Positions 1-9,062 of a stretch of 33,064 bases of DNA are shown here, one piece after another. The DNA is taken from the NCBI RefSeq assembly GCF_008370685.1, contig NZ_VTZU01000071.1, positions 1 through 33,064 on the forward strand, read 5' to 3'. The translations under genes and the position numbers were made by a program. Positions within the stretch are counted from its first letter, which is position 1, and each line of letters begins with the position of its first letter. This DNA is from Aquimarina sp. RZ0 (GTDB lineage: Bacteria; Bacteroidota; Bacteroidia; Flavobacteriales; Flavobacteriaceae). Under the pieces are notes generated by a model. It was not told where the DNA came from, ran no database searches, and worked only from the letters and a program-made list of their open reading frames with translations.

Positions 1-660
1 GTAGCTATAAAACAATAACTTACACAAAATCGAGTTGAAATGAAAAAATAACGATCATTTTTGAAAGTAAAAATATAGCAGAATAGATATAGAATATTTT
101 TAAAAACCAATTAATAGAGGTCCCCATTATTACCAGTTGTTCATTTCAAGATTGTAGTCATAAAAATTTATAATTGTGAGATTGATAAAAATAAGTCATC
201 AGTATTTGTTTTTGTGTAAATAATTAGGGGAATTTTCATTCTTTTGTGTTTTCCCTAAAAGAGCAATAGCACCTTTCTTTAGGTTTTGATAACCAAGGCT
301 GTAAAATGTATTCTTACTACTTTTTCTATTGCTCGAAACACGGATGAAATGAGCCTGTATCTTGTTGTTTTTCTAATCCGTAATATCGCTATGACTTTTA
401 AAAAAGTATCTGATTTGGTCAAATTTTATTATAAGTTTCGGGTAAAAGCAAAAGTTCAGGATAAGCCCAACTCCTGATGGAGAATTATATAAAAAATTTA
501 ATCCAGTTTTTTTATATATGTAAGGTTTAGGGTTTAAAAATCAGTTTGTTATATGAGTTTGCTGGTAAAAGCTGTAACTATATTATTTTAACAACTGACT
601 TTTATCATCTTTTCTGTTTTCTTAAAAATCTACCTTTAGCTCTGATTAAAAGTAGAAATT
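1..660. other. No supported gene (left edge)
   Basis: No convincing gene is seen. A 63-codon frame starting with TTG at 286 exists but has no recognisable domain and an unusual composition, so it is not called. The stretch is very AT-rich and probably contains the promoter of the HPF-like gene. I see TACCTTTA about 30 bases before that gene, one base off the Bacteroidetes -7 box, with no clear -33 partner. Confidence 0.5.
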
Positions 661-969
661 ATGAAAAACCCTATTCAGATACAATTTGTAAAGATTGCAG
701 TAAGTGAATCACTCACGGATTATATTACCAATAAACTAGATGTTTTATTTAGAAAATACCCTCAACTTATAAAAGCTCAGGTCTACATAAAAAAAGAGAC
801 TGAGAACAGAGATAAAGAGTGTGTTTGTGAGATAGAACTTAGCTTGCCAGGTCCAAGACTTTTTGCTTCTTCTAAAGAGTATAATTTTGAGGTATCTGTT
901 AAGCATACCATATCAGAACTAGAACATCAATTACAAAAGGGTAAGGCAAAGCTTTTGGCAACACATTGA
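661..969 (+). CDS. hpf: HPF/RaiA-family ribosome hibernation factor (short form)
   Basis: A 102-residue protein of the sigma-54 modulation / S30Ae (HPF, RaiA) family. Family members bind the 30S subunit near the decoding centre and stabilise inactive ribosomes in starvation or anaerobic slow growth. The sequence has the expected beta-alpha-beta-beta-beta-alpha plan: an opening strand (IQIQFVKIAVSESL), helix 1 about residues 16-33, three strands about 38-80, and a final basic helix about 80-100. The length matches short HPF, with no C-terminal dimerisation domain. The CBS-pair gene begins 42 bases downstream on the same strand, and both precede the nitrite reductase operon, which suggests a stress or low-oxygen setting. 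Sequence similarity to HPF is moderate, so the family call is good but not certain. Confidence 0.75.
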   Translation: MKNPIQIQFVKIAVSESLTDYITNKLDVLFRKYPQLIKAQVYIKKETENRDKECVCEIELSLPGPRLFASSKEYNFEVSVKHTISELEHQLQKGKAKLLATH

Positions 970-1011
970 AATTGAATATGTTTTAGTTAAATTTTAAACA
1001 ACCTAGATATC

Positions 1012-1431
1012 ATGAAAAAAAGAACACCCGTATCAAGTATAATGACGTCAGATGTCATCACTTTAAACAATACAGACACACTAGAAAAAGCAGAACAGCT
1101 GTTTAAAAATCATAATATCCGTCACATTCCTGTAGTTAATGGGGCTCAAATTATCGGAATGCTAAGCTATTCGGATTTACTCAGAATAAGTTTTGCAGAT
1201 GCTATAGGAGACGATGAGCAGGAAATAGACACTGTAGTATATAATATGTTTACAATAGAACAGGTAATGGCCAAATCCCTTGTTACCGTAGATCCCAATA
1301 CAACTATTAAAGAGGTTGCAGAAATATTGTCCACAAAAGAATTTCATGCATTGCCTGTTGTTGATAACAAAGCTCTGATAGGAATTGTCACTACTACAGA
1401 CTTGATAAATTTTTTGCTGGAACAATTCTAA
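1012..1431 (+). CDS. CBS-domain pair protein
   Basis: A 139-residue cytoplasmic protein consisting almost entirely of two CBS domains, about residues 5-62 (SIMTSDVITL to SYSDLLR) and 81-139 (QVMAKSLVTV to TTTDLINF). Tandem CBS domains form a Bateman module that binds adenine nucleotides and senses energy state. There is no attached enzyme or channel, so it is a stand-alone module whose partner cannot be read from sequence. The ATG follows the HPF-like gene by 42 bases with no terminator seen between, so cotranscription is likely. Stand-alone CBS proteins next to HPF-like genes fit an energy-stress or anaerobiosis role; that part is inference. Confidence 0.85.
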   Translation: MKKRTPVSSIMTSDVITLNNTDTLEKAEQLFKNHNIRHIPVVNGAQIIGMLSYSDLLRISFADAIGDDEQEIDTVVYNMFTIEQVMAKSLVTVDPNTTIKEVAEILSTKEFHALPVVDNKALIGIVTTTDLINFLLEQF

Positions 1432-1956
1432 AAACTGCAATGATTGCATACCTTAATTATTGACAAAATCACAAAGATTAGGAACCTGATAATTAACTGT
1501 TTTTTGAAGCTTTATTTGCTGAGTATAACTCTAACAGTTATATGAGGTTGATGAATATTTATAGCATGATATGAGAATATAAATTTATGATGCATAATTC
1601 TTATAAAAAATAATTATAAAGGTTGATAACCTGAAATTTATGGTTTAATGTAAAAAAAATAAGTAGACCTAAATTGATAATTAAGGTATGATAATTATTT
1701 TATTAATTGATATCAGAAAAAATGATTTGTATGGCTGTTTTGCTTAAAAAGAACTATAAACCTGGGGTGTATTAACAACCATTGATTCGAGTGCTTTGAT
1801 GATGTGGACGTGTATTGAGAATAGGTTTTTTGACCCAAAATGCTTATAAGAATTTTACTCAAACTGACGCGCTTGGGATTCATCTAACTCAGGATATAAA
1901 TACAAGAAGGGATGCAATTCTTTTAATCTAAACCTAGTGAATAATTTACATAAATT
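1432..1956. other. Intergenic region upstream of nrfH
   Basis: About 525 bases without a gene. It must hold the promoter of the nrfHA-ccsBA operon. I looked for an FNR/CRP-type site: TTGATATCAG near 1708 and GGTTGATAACC near 1620 are palindromic but lack the four-base spacer of TTGAT-N4-ATCAA. No good TTG / TAnnTTTG promoter was found by eye. Confidence 0.4.
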
Positions 1957-2556
1957 TTGAGAGTTCAAGACAAAATATTACCGAACAAAAAATCACGATG
2001 GCGTAGTATAGCTATTTTTATGATAGCAATAGTATTAGGATTGGGATTGTTTATGGCCAAGGAGTCCGAAGTAGTTTCATATATGTCTGATGATCCTCAG
2101 GCCTGTGTCAATTGCCACGTAATGACACCAGTATATAACAGTTGGATGCATAGCTCACATCGTGAATGGGCATCCTGTAATGATTGTCATGTACCTCATG
2201 ATAATATCGTTAATAAGTATTATTTCAAAGCAAAAGATGGTTTGTACCATGCATCTATATTCACACTTCGAGCAGAACCCGATGTGATTTTTATGAGAGA
2301 AGCCTCTCAGGAAGTAGTTCAGAATAACTGTATTCGTTGTCATGTTCAGCAAGTAACTCAAACTAAATATGATGGTTGGATAGAGGGGCATGCATCAGCT
2401 AGAACAGATAGACAATGCTGGAGTTGCCATCGAGAGATACCTCACGGTCGGAGCCATGGGATTTCTACTATAAAATATAATATAGCTCCATTGCCAACAG
2501 ATCAGGTAGAAACAGTAGTTCCTGACTGGTTACAAAAAGAAATTGAAGAAAAATAA
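1957..2556 (+). CDS. nrfH: Cytochrome c nitrite reductase small subunit NrfH
   Basis: A 199-residue membrane-anchored tetrahaem cytochrome c of the NapC/NirT/NrfH family. It takes electrons from menaquinol and passes them to NrfA outside the cytoplasmic membrane. A single N-terminal anchor spans about residues 17-34. Four CxxCH haem sites are visible: C50-H54, C74-H78, C125-H129 and C154-H158, the normal number for NrfH. The reading frame begins with TTG; no in-frame ATG comes before the membrane anchor, so a non-ATG start is the best choice. nrfA starts 22 bases downstream and ccsBA follows, forming one operon. Regulation by nitrite or low oxygen is expected for the family but no site was identified. 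Confidence 0.95.
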   Translation: MRVQDKILPNKKSRWRSIAIFMIAIVLGLGLFMAKESEVVSYMSDDPQACVNCHVMTPVYNSWMHSSHREWASCNDCHVPHDNIVNKYYFKAKDGLYHASIFTLRAEPDVIFMREASQEVVQNNCIRCHVQQVTQTKYDGWIEGHASARTDRQCWSCHREIPHGRSHGISTIKYNIAPLPTDQVETVVPDWLQKEIEEK

Positions 2557-2578
2557 ATACCTACCATTCCCATAAATT

Positions 2579-4078
2579 ATGAAAAATAAAGTATTATTCA
2601 TTGTTACTATTATAGTAGTGTTTTTACTAGGATTACTCGCTTCTAGTATTATCAATAGAAAAAGTGAAGCAAAATATAAATATGTACCCAAAGTGGATAT
2701 TAGTGAAAATGAAGCCCGAAACGTCGTTTGGGGTGAAAACTACCAAAAAGAATATCAATCTTTTTTGCAGACTGTGGATACAAGTTTCTCTAGTTTTCAG
2801 GGAGGTAGTGCAATGCGCGATATGTTAGAAGAAGATCCCCGTCTGGTAGTATTATTTGCGGGATATGGTTTTTCTAAAGATTACAATCAGGGTCGTGGTC
2901 ATTCATATGCAATAGAAGATATTCATAATACACTGAGAACAGGAGGTCCCAAAGGAGCAGGAGATGGTCCGATGCCAGCTACTTGTTGGACGTGTAAGAG
3001 TCCCGATGTACCGCGTCTAATGAACGAAATAGGAATCGAAGAATTTTATAAAGGGAAATGGGCTGATAAAGGAGCAGAAGTAGTAAATAGTATTGGTTGT
3101 GCAGATTGTCATGATCCCAAAAGTATGAAACTTCGCATTACCCGACCTGCACTGGTAGAAGCCTTTGATGCTATGGGTAAAGATATTAATAATGCGACGC
3201 ATCAGGAAATGCGCTCACTGGTATGCGCACAATGTCATGTAGAATATTATTTTAATAAAAATCTACCGGGAAAAGAAGGTATTCCATATCTCGTTTTTCC
3301 TTGGAAAAATGGAATGGCTGTAGAGGATATGGAGAAATACTATGATGATCTTGAGTTTAAAGACTGGACACATAAAATAAGTAAAACTCCCATGCTAAAA
3401 GCACAACACCCAGGCTATGAGACCTATATTACCGGAGTGCATGCAGATCGTGGCGTGTCCTGCGCAGATTGCCATATGCCTTATAAAAGTGAAGGAGGGC
3501 AAAAATTTACGGATCACCATATTCAATCGCCATTAAATAATATGGCAAATGCCTGTCAGGTATGTCATAGAGAAGAAGGTAATAAATTAATGGCAAATGT
3601 TTTTGAACGACAAAGAAAGTCCACAGAAAACCGCCTTAAGTTAGAAGATCTATTGGTAAAAGCCCATATAGAAGCTAAGAAAGCCTGGGATCTTGGTGCT
3701 ACAGAAGAACAAATGGCAGCTATTCTAACAGATATTCGTCACGCACAATGGCGATGGGATTATGCTGCAGCTTCCCATGGGGCTTCTTTTCATTCACCTG
3801 TAGAGACAGCCAGAGTAATTGGAGGAGGACTTATGATTGCACAGGAAGCAAGAGTGAAACTAGTACGCCTATTAGCAGGTTTAGGGCATAATGAACCTGT
3901 AGCCATGCCGGATATATCATCAAAAGAAAAAGCACAGGCTTATATAGGTCTTGATATAGAAAAATTGGAGGTAGAAAAAGAGGAGTTCAAAAAAACACTG
4001 TTGCCTAAGTGGTTAAAAGAAGCAAAAGCCAGAGAAGCAAAATTAGACGCTAATACCGTTTCTATGAAGGAAGAATAA
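2579..4078 (+). CDS. nrfA: Ammonia-forming cytochrome c nitrite reductase NrfA
   Basis: A 499-residue pentahaem enzyme that reduces nitrite to ammonium with six electrons (EC 1.7.2.2). An N-terminal hydrophobic segment, residues 4-22, is a signal or anchor. Five haem motifs are present: CWTCK (136-140), which gives the lysine-ligated active-site haem, then CADCH (174-178), CAQCH (216-220), CADCH (295-299) and CQVCH (326-330). The family catalytic residues appear intact: Arg near 120 (NTLRTGG), Tyr near 223 (VEYYF) and His277 (QHPGYE). Length is normal for NrfA. It lies directly after nrfH and before ccsBA, whose product inserts haem into such cytochromes. This indicates dissimilatory nitrite reduction to ammonium. 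Confidence 0.97.
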   Translation: MKNKVLFIVTIIVVFLLGLLASSIINRKSEAKYKYVPKVDISENEARNVVWGENYQKEYQSFLQTVDTSFSSFQGGSAMRDMLEEDPRLVVLFAGYGFSKDYNQGRGHSYAIEDIHNTLRTGGPKGAGDGPMPATCWTCKSPDVPRLMNEIGIEEFYKGKWADKGAEVVNSIGCADCHDPKSMKLRITRPALVEAFDAMGKDINNATHQEMRSLVCAQCHVEYYFNKNLPGKEGIPYLVFPWKNGMAVEDMEKYYDDLEFKDWTHKISKTPMLKAQHPGYETYITGVHADRGVSCADCHMPYKSEGGQKFTDHHIQSPLNNMANACQVCHREEGNKLMANVFERQRKSTENRLKLEDLLVKAHIEAKKAWDLGATEEQMAAILTDIRHAQWRWDYAAASHGASFHSPVETARVIGGGLMIAQEARVKLVRLLAGLGHNEPVAMPDISSKEKAQAYIGLDIEKLEVEKEEFKKTLLPKWLKEAKAREAKLDANTVSMKEE

Positions 4079-4159
4079 AATAAGATGAGTTTTCGGTACT
4101 ATGTACTATGTTATACACGAGCTTGAGGAATAGTCTTTCTTTTTTTAAAATACCCTAGA

Positions 4160-7100
4160 ATGCACAAATTATATCGTTTTTTTGCCTCTCCAGTATTGGC
4201 TCTATTATTATTAGTCGTATTTGCAGTTGCCATGGCCACTGCCACCTTTGTTGAAAATGATTTTGGTACTGCTACAGCTTGGAAAGTTATTTACGACTCC
4301 TGGTGGTTCGAGCTGGTGATGATAGGACTTGCTATATCTTTTCTTACCAATATCTATAAGTATAAATTATGGAGAAAACAGAAAGGAGCAATTCTATTAT
4401 TCCATATTGCTTTTATCATCATTTTATTAGGAGCGGGAGTAACACGGTATACTTCGCATAGTGGTATTATGCGTATTCGGGAAGGCAGCGCTTCTAATGT
4501 GATTATATCCGATACTAATTATCTACAAGTACATATTTCTGATGGAAATACTTCAAAAGTGATCAGAAAACAGCTGAACTTTTCTCCTATTAGCACGAAT
4601 GATTTTATAATAAAGACTGATTTTAATGATATACCAGTACAAATTTCTCACAATGCCTTTATTGCAGATGCCGTTCCAGAAATACAAGATGAGGTAGTCG
4701 ATGGAAAACCATTGTTGCAATTGGTAGTTTCCTCTGGCAATGGAAGAGAAACAATTTTTTTAGAAAAAGGTGAAGTTGAGCATATTGGCAAGCATCATCA
4801 TAAACTAGGGTATAATGTAAAAGAAGAAGGGGTTATTAATATCATTGAGAAGAATGGTGATTTTAGTATACAATCTCCTCGAGATCTGGATTTCTTTATG
4901 ATGGCAACCCAAACTGCCGGAACGATCAAAAAAGATAGTTTGCAACGATTAACTTTGCGCACATTATATCGTGATGGAGATGCATCTTTTGTTCCGATTT
5001 CTTTTCACCCCAAAGCAGCAATAGTCCTGGTAAGTGAGTCCAAAAAACCAAAAGATAATGATAAAACCAAAGATGATGCATTAATAGTAGATGTACAGGT
5101 TGCAGATCAGAAAGAGGAATCTTCACTACTCTATAGAGAAGGTTTCTTGCCTACAACACATCAATTGAAGCTACACGGATTGGTTATAGAATTATCCTAT
5201 GGAGCAGCAGCACAACAAGTTCCTTTTTCTTTGTACCTTAACGATTTTCAATTAGAACGGTATCCCGGTTCTACAAGCCCTTCTGCGTATGCAAGTGAGG
5301 TAACCATACTTGATAATGACATAAAAAAACCATATAGGATTTTTATGAATAATGTATTGGATTATAGAGGATATCGATTTTTTCAGGCAAGTTATGATAC
5401 AGACGAATTGGGTACTGTACTTTCTGTAAATCACGATACTTTGGGTACCTGGATTACCTATTTGGGATATCTATTTATGGGATTAGGCATGTTTTTTACA
5501 CTATTCGGAAAGAATTCAAGGTTTAGCGTTGTCAATCAAAAACTAAAACAATTAAAACAACATCAAATAACAGTACTATTTCTCTTGTTTCTGGGAACTA
5601 ATTTTTCTATTGCCACTACTGTGGATACTGATGCAGAAAAAAAAAGCATAACAGAGCAGGATATTGATGCGTACCACGCAGCACTCTTTGGTAGGATTAT
5701 GGTTCAGGATCTGGATGGCAGAATTAAACCAATTAATACGTTAGCTTCAGAATTTTTACGAAAAATATCAAGAAAAACATATTTCAGATACTCAAACAGT
5801 AGGACAGAGATACGAATGAATGCTAATCAGGTATTTTTAGCCATGCATGTAGATCCAAATGCATGGCAGCAAATCCCACTGATTAAGATAGATCAAAAGA
5901 AAGGAGGGATCATTTTGGAATCTTTGACACCAGGTGAGAATGGATTGATACCTTTTACGAGCTTATTAGATGATAAAGGTGCTTATATATTATCTGAAGC
6001 AGTAGAAAAAGCTACGCTAAAAAAACCGGCAGAGCGTACTGAGTCGGATAAAGAGATAATCAAGGTAGATGAACGTTTTAATATTTTATACAATGTCTTT
6101 AGTGGTAATTATTTAAAGATTTTTCCTAATGGAAATGATACCAACAATACATGGTATAGCTATATACATCATTTTAAGGATTTTCCTGAAGAAGATGCAA
6201 CATTTGTACAAACGGTTATTCCAGCCTATTTTCAGGATGTGGTATCAAAGAAATGGGAGGCTGCAACAGATAAACTTTCATACATAAAAACCTACCAGGA
6301 TGTTTTAGGAAAAGAGATTATACCTAGTGATAAAAGAGTTGCAGCAGAATTATGGTATAATGAACTGAATCTCAATTTTTGGTTGTTTCAAGTGTTTTTT
6401 ACCTTGGGACTCATATTGCTGGTGATTGCAATTAGTAAAATTTTTATTCAGAAGAGATTTCTTGAACATATCTGGAATATAGTCGTAACCCTTTCTTTAG
6501 TAAGTTTTTTGGTCTTTACAGGAAATATACTATTGCGATGGTATATAGCTCAGCATGCGCCCTGGAGCAATGGGTATGAAATGTTGATTTTTGTCGCTTG
6601 GGTATTATTACTTTGTGGGTTGATAACGTTTAGAAAATCAGATTTTTCCTTGCCATTGGCGACCTTATTTTCTGGAGCCTTATTATTTGTGAGCTATTTA
6701 GATTGGTTAAACCCAGAAATTACAAACCTAATGCCAGTACTAAAATCATATTGGTTAAAGGTACACGTAGCTACCATCGTAAGTAGTTATGCACCGCTGG
6801 CATTGTCTGCAGTTTTGGGATTGATGGCGCTTATACTTATGATCATAAAAACAGATAAAACAAAAAAACCTATTGATATACGAATTAAAGAACTTACCTA
6901 CATTAATGAGATTTCTATGACAATTGGTCTGTTTGTACTGGCAGTAGGAACATTTTTGGGCGGGGTATGGGCCAATGAATCCTGGGGGCGTTATTGGGCT
7001 TGGGATCCTAAAGAGACCTGGGCTTTGATAAGTATTATTGTATATGCTGTCGTACTACATCTGCGATTCATTCCGGGTTTACAAAATCGTTATATTCTTA

Positions 7101-7327
7101 ATGTAGCCAGTACCATTGCATTTTGGTCTATTATTATGACCTCTTTTGGAGTAAACTATTATTTATCCGGACTGCATAGCTATGCTGCAGGAGATCCGGT
7201 GCCTATTCCTACTTTTGCATATATTATAGCCTTATTGATGATCTTGATCATAGTGACAGCCTATTTCAGGAATAAAAAATGGATATTAAAAAAGGAATAT
7301 CAAAGAGACATGTCTATGGACACATGA
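4160..7327 (+). CDS. ccsBA: CcsBA: fused ResB-ResC cytochrome c synthase (system II)
   Basis: A 1055-residue polytopic membrane protein joining a ResB/CcsB-like N-terminal half and a CcsA/ResC-like C-terminal half. In system II this fusion exports haem and ligates it covalently to CxxCH apocytochromes outside the membrane. The ResB part has early membrane helices (residues 10-28, 47-65, 75-95) and a large soluble region. The CcsA part has several helices from about 745 onward and the tryptophan-rich WWD haem-handling motif (WGRYWAWDPKETWALI) within about 937-956. Fusion length suits Bacteroidetes and epsilonproteobacterial proteins. It is 81 bases after nrfA, and nrfH-nrfA-ccsBA is a common Bacteroidetes arrangement. 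A dedicated synthase would serve the unusual CxxCK site of NrfA; that specific role is inference. Confidence 0.93.
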   Translation: MHKLYRFFASPVLALLLLVVFAVAMATATFVENDFGTATAWKVIYDSWWFELVMIGLAISFLTNIYKYKLWRKQKGAILLFHIAFIIILLGAGVTRYTSHSGIMRIREGSASNVIISDTNYLQVHISDGNTSKVIRKQLNFSPISTNDFIIKTDFNDIPVQISHNAFIADAVPEIQDEVVDGKPLLQLVVSSGNGRETIFLEKGEVEHIGKHHHKLGYNVKEEGVINIIEKNGDFSIQSPRDLDFFMMATQTAGTIKKDSLQRLTLRTLYRDGDASFVPISFHPKAAIVLVSESKKPKDNDKTKDDALIVDVQVADQKEESSLLYREGFLPTTHQLKLHGLVIELSYGAAAQQVPFSLYLNDFQLERYPGSTSPSAYASEVTILDNDIKKPYRIFMNNVLDYRGYRFFQASYDTDELGTVLSVNHDTLGTWITYLGYLFMGLGMFFTLFGKNSRFSVVNQKLKQLKQHQITVLFLLFLGTNFSIATTVDTDAEKKSITEQDIDAYHAALFGRIMVQDLDGRIKPINTLASEFLRKISRKTYFRYSNSRTEIRMNANQVFLAMHVDPNAWQQIPLIKIDQKKGGIILESLTPGENGLIPFTSLLDDKGAYILSEAVEKATLKKPAERTESDKEIIKVDERFNILYNVFSGNYLKIFPNGNDTNNTWYSYIHHFKDFPEEDATFVQTVIPAYFQDVVSKKWEAATDKLSYIKTYQDVLGKEIIPSDKRVAAELWYNELNLNFWLFQVFFTLGLILLVIAISKIFIQKRFLEHIWNIVVTLSLVSFLVFTGNILLRWYIAQHAPWSNGYEMLIFVAWVLLLCGLITFRKSDFSLPLATLFSGALLFVSYLDWLNPEITNLMPVLKSYWLKVHVATIVSSYAPLALSAVLGLMALILMIIKTDKTKKPIDIRIKELTYINEISMTIGLFVLAVGTFLGGVWANESWGRYWAWDPKETWALISIIVYAVVLHLRFIPGLQNRYILNVASTIAFWSIIMTSFGVNYYLSGLHSYAAGDPVPIPTFAYIIALLMILIIVTAYFRNKKWILKKEYQRDMSMDT

Positions 7328-7543
7328 ATTGAAAAACCCTTTTACCACTTTATTCTGGGGAGTATTTTAAAGATAAAAATGCTATTATCATCCAATGCTG
7401 ATCTCCTTCTTCACCCAAAAAACATAATTTTCTCTTGTAAAAAATTCAATATTCAAAATAAATCAAAATGAATCTATAAATATCAGTATTTATAGTGTTT
7501 ATGAGCGTTTTTGTATTTTTAATTTTATGAGTAAACCACTTTG

Positions 7544-7607
7544 TTTTTGTGCTTTTTTGCTTATTATTGTGCTGTAATTGTACACTTGAAAACAAAAAGC
7601 ACAAAAA
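7544..7607. repeat. Inverted repeat in the integrase leader
   Basis: TTTTTGTGCTTTTT at 7544-7557 and its exact reverse complement AAAAAGCACAAAAA at 7594-7607 form a 14-bp perfect inverted repeat. Additional GTGC / GCAC cores lie at about 7569 and 7612, and AATAAGC repeats GCTTATT in inverse. The repeat ends 10 bases before the integrase ATG. It could be an autoregulatory operator, integrase arm sites, or the element's attachment region. Confidence 0.6.
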
Positions 7608-7616
7608 ATAAGCACT

Positions 7617-8744
7617 ATGAATGTAACCTTACGACAGCAGACACTAAAAGACGGTAGGCAAAGTTTATTTCTGGACTATTACTTACCCAAAGCAAAACAA
7701 ACCCGAAAGAAGGAAACCCTGAAACTATACCTCTATCCGAATCCCAAATCAAAATCAGAAAAAGAGCATAATAAAAAAGTATCCCTACTGGCAGAGAGTA
7801 TCCGATCCAAGCGATTGTTACAACTTCAGCACGAAGACCATGACTTTTCTCACTTGATAAAAGATAAAGATACCCATTCAGAACGAAATTTTATAGCTTT
7901 TTTTAGGGAACTCACGAACAAAAAAATCAATCAGAAAGCTTCTTATGGGATCTGGAACAGTACCTTACACTATCTAATTGCCTATACAGGAAATAAACAT
8001 ATCAGGATTAAGGATATCGATAAGGAGTGGATAGAAGGTTTTAAGGTTTTTTTGCAATCTGAGGAAGCCTCAACTCAGGGCAAAACCCTATCCATAAATA
8101 CCTGTCATGTGTATTTTAGTAAATTCAGATCTTCTTTAAAAACAGCCTATAAGGATAAGTTGATAGCTCATAATCCCTGTGAAGATATAGTACATATTCA
8201 ACAGGAAGAAACAGAACGGGAATTCCTGACCTTAGAAGAATTGAAAAAAGCGTTACAAACAAAGTGTTCCTACCCTCTTCTTAAAAAAGCATTTATATTT
8301 AGTGCATTAACAGGATTACGGAAATCAGATATCTTAAAAATGACCTGGAAGGAACTCCAACATTCTAATGAACAGGGTTGGTACTTACGTTTTACTCAAA
8401 AGAAAACCAAAGGAGTGGAAACCTTACCTATTTCCGATCAGGCAAGAGCATTGTTAGAAACAGCCGGAGAACCAGAAGCTCTTGTTTTTAAAGGATTAAA
8501 ATATGATGGTAGTACTTCTATTAAAATACAACGATGGATGTTAAAAGCAGGTATATCTAAGCCTATCACCTTTCATTGTGCCCGACATACTTTTGCTACA
8601 CTACAACTAACGATGGGTACTGATATTTATACTGTCTCCAAATTACTAGGACATAAAGAACTGAAAACAACTCAGGTTTATGCGAAGATTATTGACAAAA
8701 AGAAAGTAGAGGCAGTTAATAGGATACCGGATTTAGACTTATAA
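7617..8744 (+). CDS. Tyrosine recombinase / phage-type integrase
   Basis: A 375-residue site-specific tyrosine recombinase of the Bacteroidetes mobile-element type. It has an N-terminal arm-binding part, a SAM-like core-binding domain (about 90-190) and a catalytic domain (about 200-365). The catalytic set is complete: Arg235 (TGLRKSDI), a Lys near 265 (KKTKGVETLP), His320 and Arg323 (HCARHTFA), His346 (LLGHKELKTT) and nucleophile Tyr355 (QVYAKI). It should integrate or excise the element that begins here. It is the first gene after the nrf operon and faces an RteC-like gene and an excisionase-like HTH gene. A palindromic leader (7544-7607) lies directly upstream. No att duplication could be established by eye. 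Confidence 0.93.
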   Translation: MNVTLRQQTLKDGRQSLFLDYYLPKAKQTRKKETLKLYLYPNPKSKSEKEHNKKVSLLAESIRSKRLLQLQHEDHDFSHLIKDKDTHSERNFIAFFRELTNKKINQKASYGIWNSTLHYLIAYTGNKHIRIKDIDKEWIEGFKVFLQSEEASTQGKTLSINTCHVYFSKFRSSLKTAYKDKLIAHNPCEDIVHIQQEETEREFLTLEELKKALQTKCSYPLLKKAFIFSALTGLRKSDILKMTWKELQHSNEQGWYLRFTQKKTKGVETLPISDQARALLETAGEPEALVFKGLKYDGSTSIKIQRWMLKAGISKPITFHCARHTFATLQLTMGTDIYTVSKLLGHKELKTTQVYAKIIDKKKVEAVNRIPDLDL

Positions 8745-9062
8745 TCTTGATATAAACCGGAAACTTATAAGGTGTGATTAGTTCAGTGTACTAATTTTTA
8801 AAAATTTAACATTTTCTTAAAGAACATTCTACCCTTTTTTGATACTTATAAAAACATTAAAAAAGAATAAGTGCAATACAATTTCCAGAGGCATCATAAC
8901 TACGATTAAAATTTTAAAAAAAGTATTTCCGGAGTAGAGTATACAGTAATAGAAAATCCTCTGGATATACTTTATATTGGACTTGCTGTTTTTTTTCAGG
9001 GAGCTTAGAATAGAGGATATGATACGCCAAAAGATGTTTGCTAATCGTATAACTTAAGTATT
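8745..9062. other. Gap after the integrase; possible gene remnant
   Basis: About 318 bases without a full gene. On the + strand near 8920-9000 there is a short protein-like run (SGVEYTVIENPLDILYIGL) ended by a stop, with another protein-like patch just before it in the same direction. This may be the debris of a lost gene, but I could not name a family. The promoter of the following gene should also lie here. Confidence 0.3.

Noticed and set aside
286..477. 63-codon + frame with a TTG start
   Set aside because: No domain, odd composition, no supporting context.
1600..1720. FNR/CRP-type site upstream of nrfH
   Set aside because: GGTTGATAACC and TTGATATCAG are partial palindromes but lack the TTGAT-N4-ATCAA spacing.
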